Of a stretch of DNA of 64,000 bases, positions 61,735 through 64,000 are shown one piece after another; positions within the stretch are counted from its first letter, which is position 1, and each line of letters opens with the position of its first letter. The notes beneath the pieces are model-generated. The model did not search any database. It worked only from the letters and a program-made list of their open reading frames with translations, and was not told the DNA's origin. A program made the translations under genes and the position numbers. Source of the stretch: Quadrisphaera granulorum (GTDB taxonomy: Bacteria; Actinomycetota; Actinomycetes; Actinomycetales; Quadrisphaeraceae); the NCBI RefSeq assembly GCF_003149145.1, contig NZ_QGDQ01000011.1:1-64000 (forward strand), read 5' to 3'.

Positions 61735-62964
61735 GTGACCAGCGCACTCCGACAGGCCGACCGGTTGCGCACGGTGCGCTACGACATCCGCGGGCCGCTG
61801 CTGCGCCGCGCCCGCGAGATCGAGGCGGCCGGGCACGAGGTGGTCAAGCTCAACATCGGCAATCCCGCCGCGTGGGGGCTCCAGGCCCCGGACGCCGTCG
61901 TGCAGGGGCTGGTCAAGCACATCAACGACGCCGAGGGCTACAGCGACGCCCGCGGCATCCTCCCCGCCCGCGAGGCGGTGGCGGACTACTACGCGGGCCG
62001 CGGTGTGGTCGGTGTCGGGCCGGACCAGGTGATGCTCGGCAACGGCGTCTCCGAGCTCATCGTCATGACGCTGCAGGCGCTGCTCGACCCGGGAGACCAG
62101 GTGCTGGTCCCCTCCCCCGACTACCCGCTCTGGACGGGCGCGGTGCGCCTGTCCGGCGGCACGGCGGTGCACTATCGGTGCGTCGAGGAGGACGGTTGGC
62201 AGCCGGACGTCGCCGACGTCGCCGCCAAGGTCACCCCCGCCACCAAGGCGCTGGTGATCATTAACCCGAACAACCCGACGGGCGCCGTGTACTCGCGCGA
62301 GACGCTGCTGGCGCTGCTCGACGTCGCGCGTCAGCACAGCCTGCTCGTGCTGGCCGATGAGATCTACGACCACATCCTCTTCGGCTCCCCAGACGCCCCG
62401 GTCGTCCACGAGCACGCCGCGGCGCTGGCCCCCGACCTCGTGGTGCTGACCATGTGCGGACTGTCCAAGAACCACCGCGCGGCAGGGTTCCGGTCGGCGT
62501 GGCTGGCGATCTCCGGCCCCCGCGAGCGCGCCGCCGATTACCTCGACGGCCTCGAGCTGCTCGCCAACATGCGCATGTGCCCCAACGTGCCGGCGCAGCA
62601 CGCCGTGGCGGCGGCGCTGGCCGACCGGGCCAGCATCGACCCGCTCCTCGCCCCGGGTGGGCGCCTGCGCGAGCAGCGCGACCACGCACTGCGCCGCCTC
62701 AACGCCATCCCGGGTGTCTCGTGTGTGGAGCCGCGCGGGGCGCTGTACCTGTTCGCCAAGCTGGACCGCTCCGTGCTCGATGTCGACGACGACGAGGCGC
62801 TGGTCATGGACCTGCTGAACGCCGAGCACCTGCTCGTCACGCACGGCACGGGGTTCAACCTGCCGACGCCCGACCACCTGCGGATGGTGTTCCTCGCGCC
62901 GGTGGAGGTCCTCGACGACGCCGCCGACCGGCTGGAGAGGTTCCTCGCCGGCCGGCATCGCTAA
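61735..62964 (+). CDS. alaA: Alanine-type aminotransferase
   Basis: A 409-residue class I aminotransferase close to AlaA/YfbQ (glutamate-pyruvate transaminase): YDIRGPLLRRAREIEAAGHEVVKLNIGNPAAWG, GYSDARGILPAREAVADYY, MLGNGVSELIVMTLQALLDPGDQVLVPSPDYPLWTGAVRLSGG, IINPNNPTGAVYS, LADEIYDHILF, GLSKNHRAAGFRSAWL (PLP Lys245), NMRMCPNVPAQHAVAAAL and MVFLAPVEVL. GTG start at 61735. Terminated by a perfect TGATCATGGGC hairpin. Confidence 0.88.
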   Translation: MTSALRQADRLRTVRYDIRGPLLRRAREIEAAGHEVVKLNIGNPAAWGLQAPDAVVQGLVKHINDAEGYSDARGILPAREAVADYYAGRGVVGVGPDQVMLGNGVSELIVMTLQALLDPGDQVLVPSPDYPLWTGAVRLSGGTAVHYRCVEEDGWQPDVADVAAKVTPATKALVIINPNNPTGAVYSRETLLALLDVARQHSLLVLADEIYDHILFGSPDAPVVHEHAAALAPDLVVLTMCGLSKNHRAAGFRSAWLAISGPRERAADYLDGLELLANMRMCPNVPAQHAVAAALADRASIDPLLAPGGRLREQRDHALRRLNAIPGVSCVEPRGALYLFAKLDRSVLDVDDDEALVMDLLNAEHLLVTHGTGFNLPTPDHLRMVFLAPVEVLDDAADRLERFLAGRHR

Positions 62965-62978
62965 CCCCACCCTCCGTC

Positions 62979-63031
62979 CGTGATCATGGGCCTCCGCCAC
63001 CCTCCCGAGGTGGCGGAGGCCCATGATCACG
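62979..63031. terminator. TGATCATGGGC hairpin after alaA
   Basis: 23-bp perfect arms (CGTGATCATGGGCCTCCGCC...) and a 7-nt loop, 14 bases after the stop. The right arm ends 40 bases before the next ATG. Confidence 0.85.
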
Positions 63032-63071
63032 ATGGGTCAGCCGTCGCACGAACTGCCCCGAGAGGACCCGC

Positions 63072-63608
63072 ATGACCACCCCGGTGACCGTCGACGAGCC
63101 GACCGACGCCGACGCGAGCGCCCTGGGCGCGATGCACCTGCGCTCTTGGCACGAGACCTACGACGAGGCTCCCGGGATCGGCGCGGCCTGGGTCGACGAG
63201 CACATCGGCTTCATCACCTCACCCCCCGCCGACGCCTTCCGCGTCCGCACGTTCGCGGCCCAGCGCGCCGATCCGTCGCGCACCTACTACCGGGTGGCGC
63301 GCCGAGGTGAGGTGGTGGTCGGCTTCGTGCACGCCTCCCTGCCTTCACAAGATCAGGACGACGACGGCGACGCGAAGCTCGAGGCGCTGTACGTGCTCCG
63401 CTCCGAGCACGGGACTGGTCTGGCCGATCGGCTGATGACCAGCGCGCTGGCGTGGGCCGACGGTCGTGCAGTCTGGCTGGAGGCGTCACCGCTGAGCGTG
63501 CGCGCCGTCCCCTTCTACCGTCGTCACGGGTTCGAGCCGACAGGCGAGACGGGCGTCTTCCGCCACCGCGTGCTCACGGTGACGCTGCGGCGCCCCGCCG
63601 ACGCCTGA
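63072..63608 (+). CDS. GNAT acetyltransferase
   Basis: A 178-residue N-acetyltransferase: MHLRSWHETYDEAPG (typical GNAT opening), VVGFVHASL, KLEALYVLRSEHGTGLADRLMTSALAWA (acetyl-CoA loop), and WLEASPLSVRAVPFYRRHGFEPTGETGVF. An acidic QDQDDDGD insert precedes the central strand. ATG 63072 preceded by GAGAGGA. Substrate unknown. Confidence 0.8.
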   Translation: MTTPVTVDEPTDADASALGAMHLRSWHETYDEAPGIGAAWVDEHIGFITSPPADAFRVRTFAAQRADPSRTYYRVARRGEVVVGFVHASLPSQDQDDDGDAKLEALYVLRSEHGTGLADRLMTSALAWADGRAVWLEASPLSVRAVPFYRRHGFEPTGETGVFRHRVLTVTLRRPADA

Positions 63609-63648
63609 CCCGCACCGCACCCGACCGAGGTACGTACGGGCACGGACG

Positions 63649-63861
63649 TCAGCCGCCGAAGGGGCCTCCGACGCGCAGTGCGGCGAGGTTGAAGTCCTCC
63701 GCCTGCCTCTCGGCCAGTGCACGAGGCGACCTGCTGCCCGGCGGTGGGAACCGCTTCGGGCCCAGCACGAACCACCCCACGAATCGACCGACCGATGCCA
63801 GCCCGCTCCCGATCCGCCTCATGATCGGACGGTACGCCGGTCGCACCCGCTTCACCAGCAC
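63649..63861 (-). CDS. Small basic hypothetical protein (70 residues)
   Basis: From GTG 63861: MLVKRVRPAYRPIMRRIGSG, LASVGRFVGWFVLGPKRFPP, then a tail ending FNLAALRVGGPFGG. One weak amphipathic/hydrophobic segment and a Pro-rich tail. No family recognised. The longer frame to 63969 overlaps the next gene's start and is less likely. Confidence 0.4.
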   Translation of the reverse strand: MLVKRVRPAYRPIMRRIGSGLASVGRFVGWFVLGPKRFPPPGSRSPRALAERQAEDFNLAALRVGGPFGG

Positions 63862-63939
63862 ATCCCGTCGACCGTCACGACGACGTACCGCGGGTTTGCC
63901 CGACGTGCCGGGCGGCCCGTCGCGTGCGACGGTCCCCGG

Positions 63940-64000
63940 GTGACGATCCAGACCACCGGCTTCAGCCACGTCCGCCTCACCGTCCGGGACATCGCGGTCT
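63940..64000 (+). CDS. VOC (glyoxalase/bleomycin resistance) family protein, cut by the window end
   Basis: GTG start reading MTIQTTGFSHVRLTVRDIAV before the window ends. The pattern F.HV.LTVRDI is the first beta-strand and metal-ligand His of VOC-superfamily proteins (glyoxalase I, dioxygenases, resistance proteins). Only 20 residues are available, so the subfamily cannot be told. Confidence 0.6.
   Translation, partial: MTIQTTGFSHVRLTVRDIAV

Overview
The window is 64 kb of very GC-rich chromosome (about 70% or more by eye) with GTG starts, 1-4 nt stop/start overlaps and leaderless promoters throughout, which points to an actinobacterium. Cholesterol oxidase, a desferrioxamine-type cluster, iron-regulator boxes of the DtxR/IdeR type, LLM-type flavin monooxygenases and actinobacterial small proteins fit this. 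I cannot name the genus. There are no rRNA or tRNA genes, CRISPR arrays or transposases that I can see.

Layout. 0-6 kb: a divergent MFS exporter and dual-HTH Lrp regulator, a GNAT enzyme, an EF-G-binding-protein-type zinc protein behind a possible leader ORF, a 32-residue membrane protein coupled to a spore-photoproduct-lyase-family radical SAM enzyme, and a relic of a FecCD permease. 6-12 kb: nucleobase region with an NCS1 permease, a Fcy1-type cytosine deaminase, a divergent PucR regulator, and an LLM monooxygenase overlapping an adenosine-deaminase-family gene. 12-23 kb: Fe-S/FAD D-2-hydroxyacid dehydrogenase, exported cholesterol oxidase, GNAT, 2,2-dialkylglycine decarboxylase with divergent LysR regulator, two broken genes (ester cyclase and TetR), an alpha/beta hydrolase and a lipid kinase.

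23.4-31.6 kb is the most interesting part: an eight-gene operon on the minus strand encoding an ABC importer with an NMT1/THI5-type lipoprotein, a RutA-like monooxygenase, a RutB-like cysteine hydrolase, an NtaA/DszA-type monooxygenase, a fusion of a 14-helix MFS transporter to a complete riboflavin kinase domain, and a flavin reductase. I read it as a flavin (riboflavin) uptake and breakdown system: import, trapping as FMN, reduction to FMNH2, side-chain removal by a riboflavin-lyase-like enzyme, then pyrimidine-ring opening. This is inference from domain content; it recalls the riboflavin-catabolic rca cluster of Microbacterium but the fusion and the RutA/RutB pair would be new to me.

31.7-43.8 kb is mostly housekeeping: SDR epimerase, SelO, Lon-N-domain protein, YbaK, RlmC, a CAP-domain secreted protein, HxlR regulator with divergent oxidoreductase, a DUF2567-like membrane protein, and dnaE. 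44-47.7 kb holds two tandem-duplicated membrane proteins and orphan proteins separated by fixed-length 77-nt hairpins. 47.9-57.7 kb is an iron module: siderophore ABC importer, AraC regulator and desABCD biosynthesis, with two DtxR/IdeR-type operators. 57.8-64 kb: frameshifted PPOX protein, HAD phosphatase, a VapBC-like pair with a decayed toxin, a DUF1028 protein, AlaA-type aminotransferase, GNAT, and the start of a VOC protein.

Between genes the window carries at least four families of palindromic repeats. One has the core TGATCATGGGC (arms to 27 bp); one is exactly 77 nt with GTGAC/GTCAC or GTCCC/GGGAC ends; two others have two copies each. Several supply gene ends or lie inside a coding region, so they appear to be mobile or recombining as well as acting as likely bidirectional terminators.
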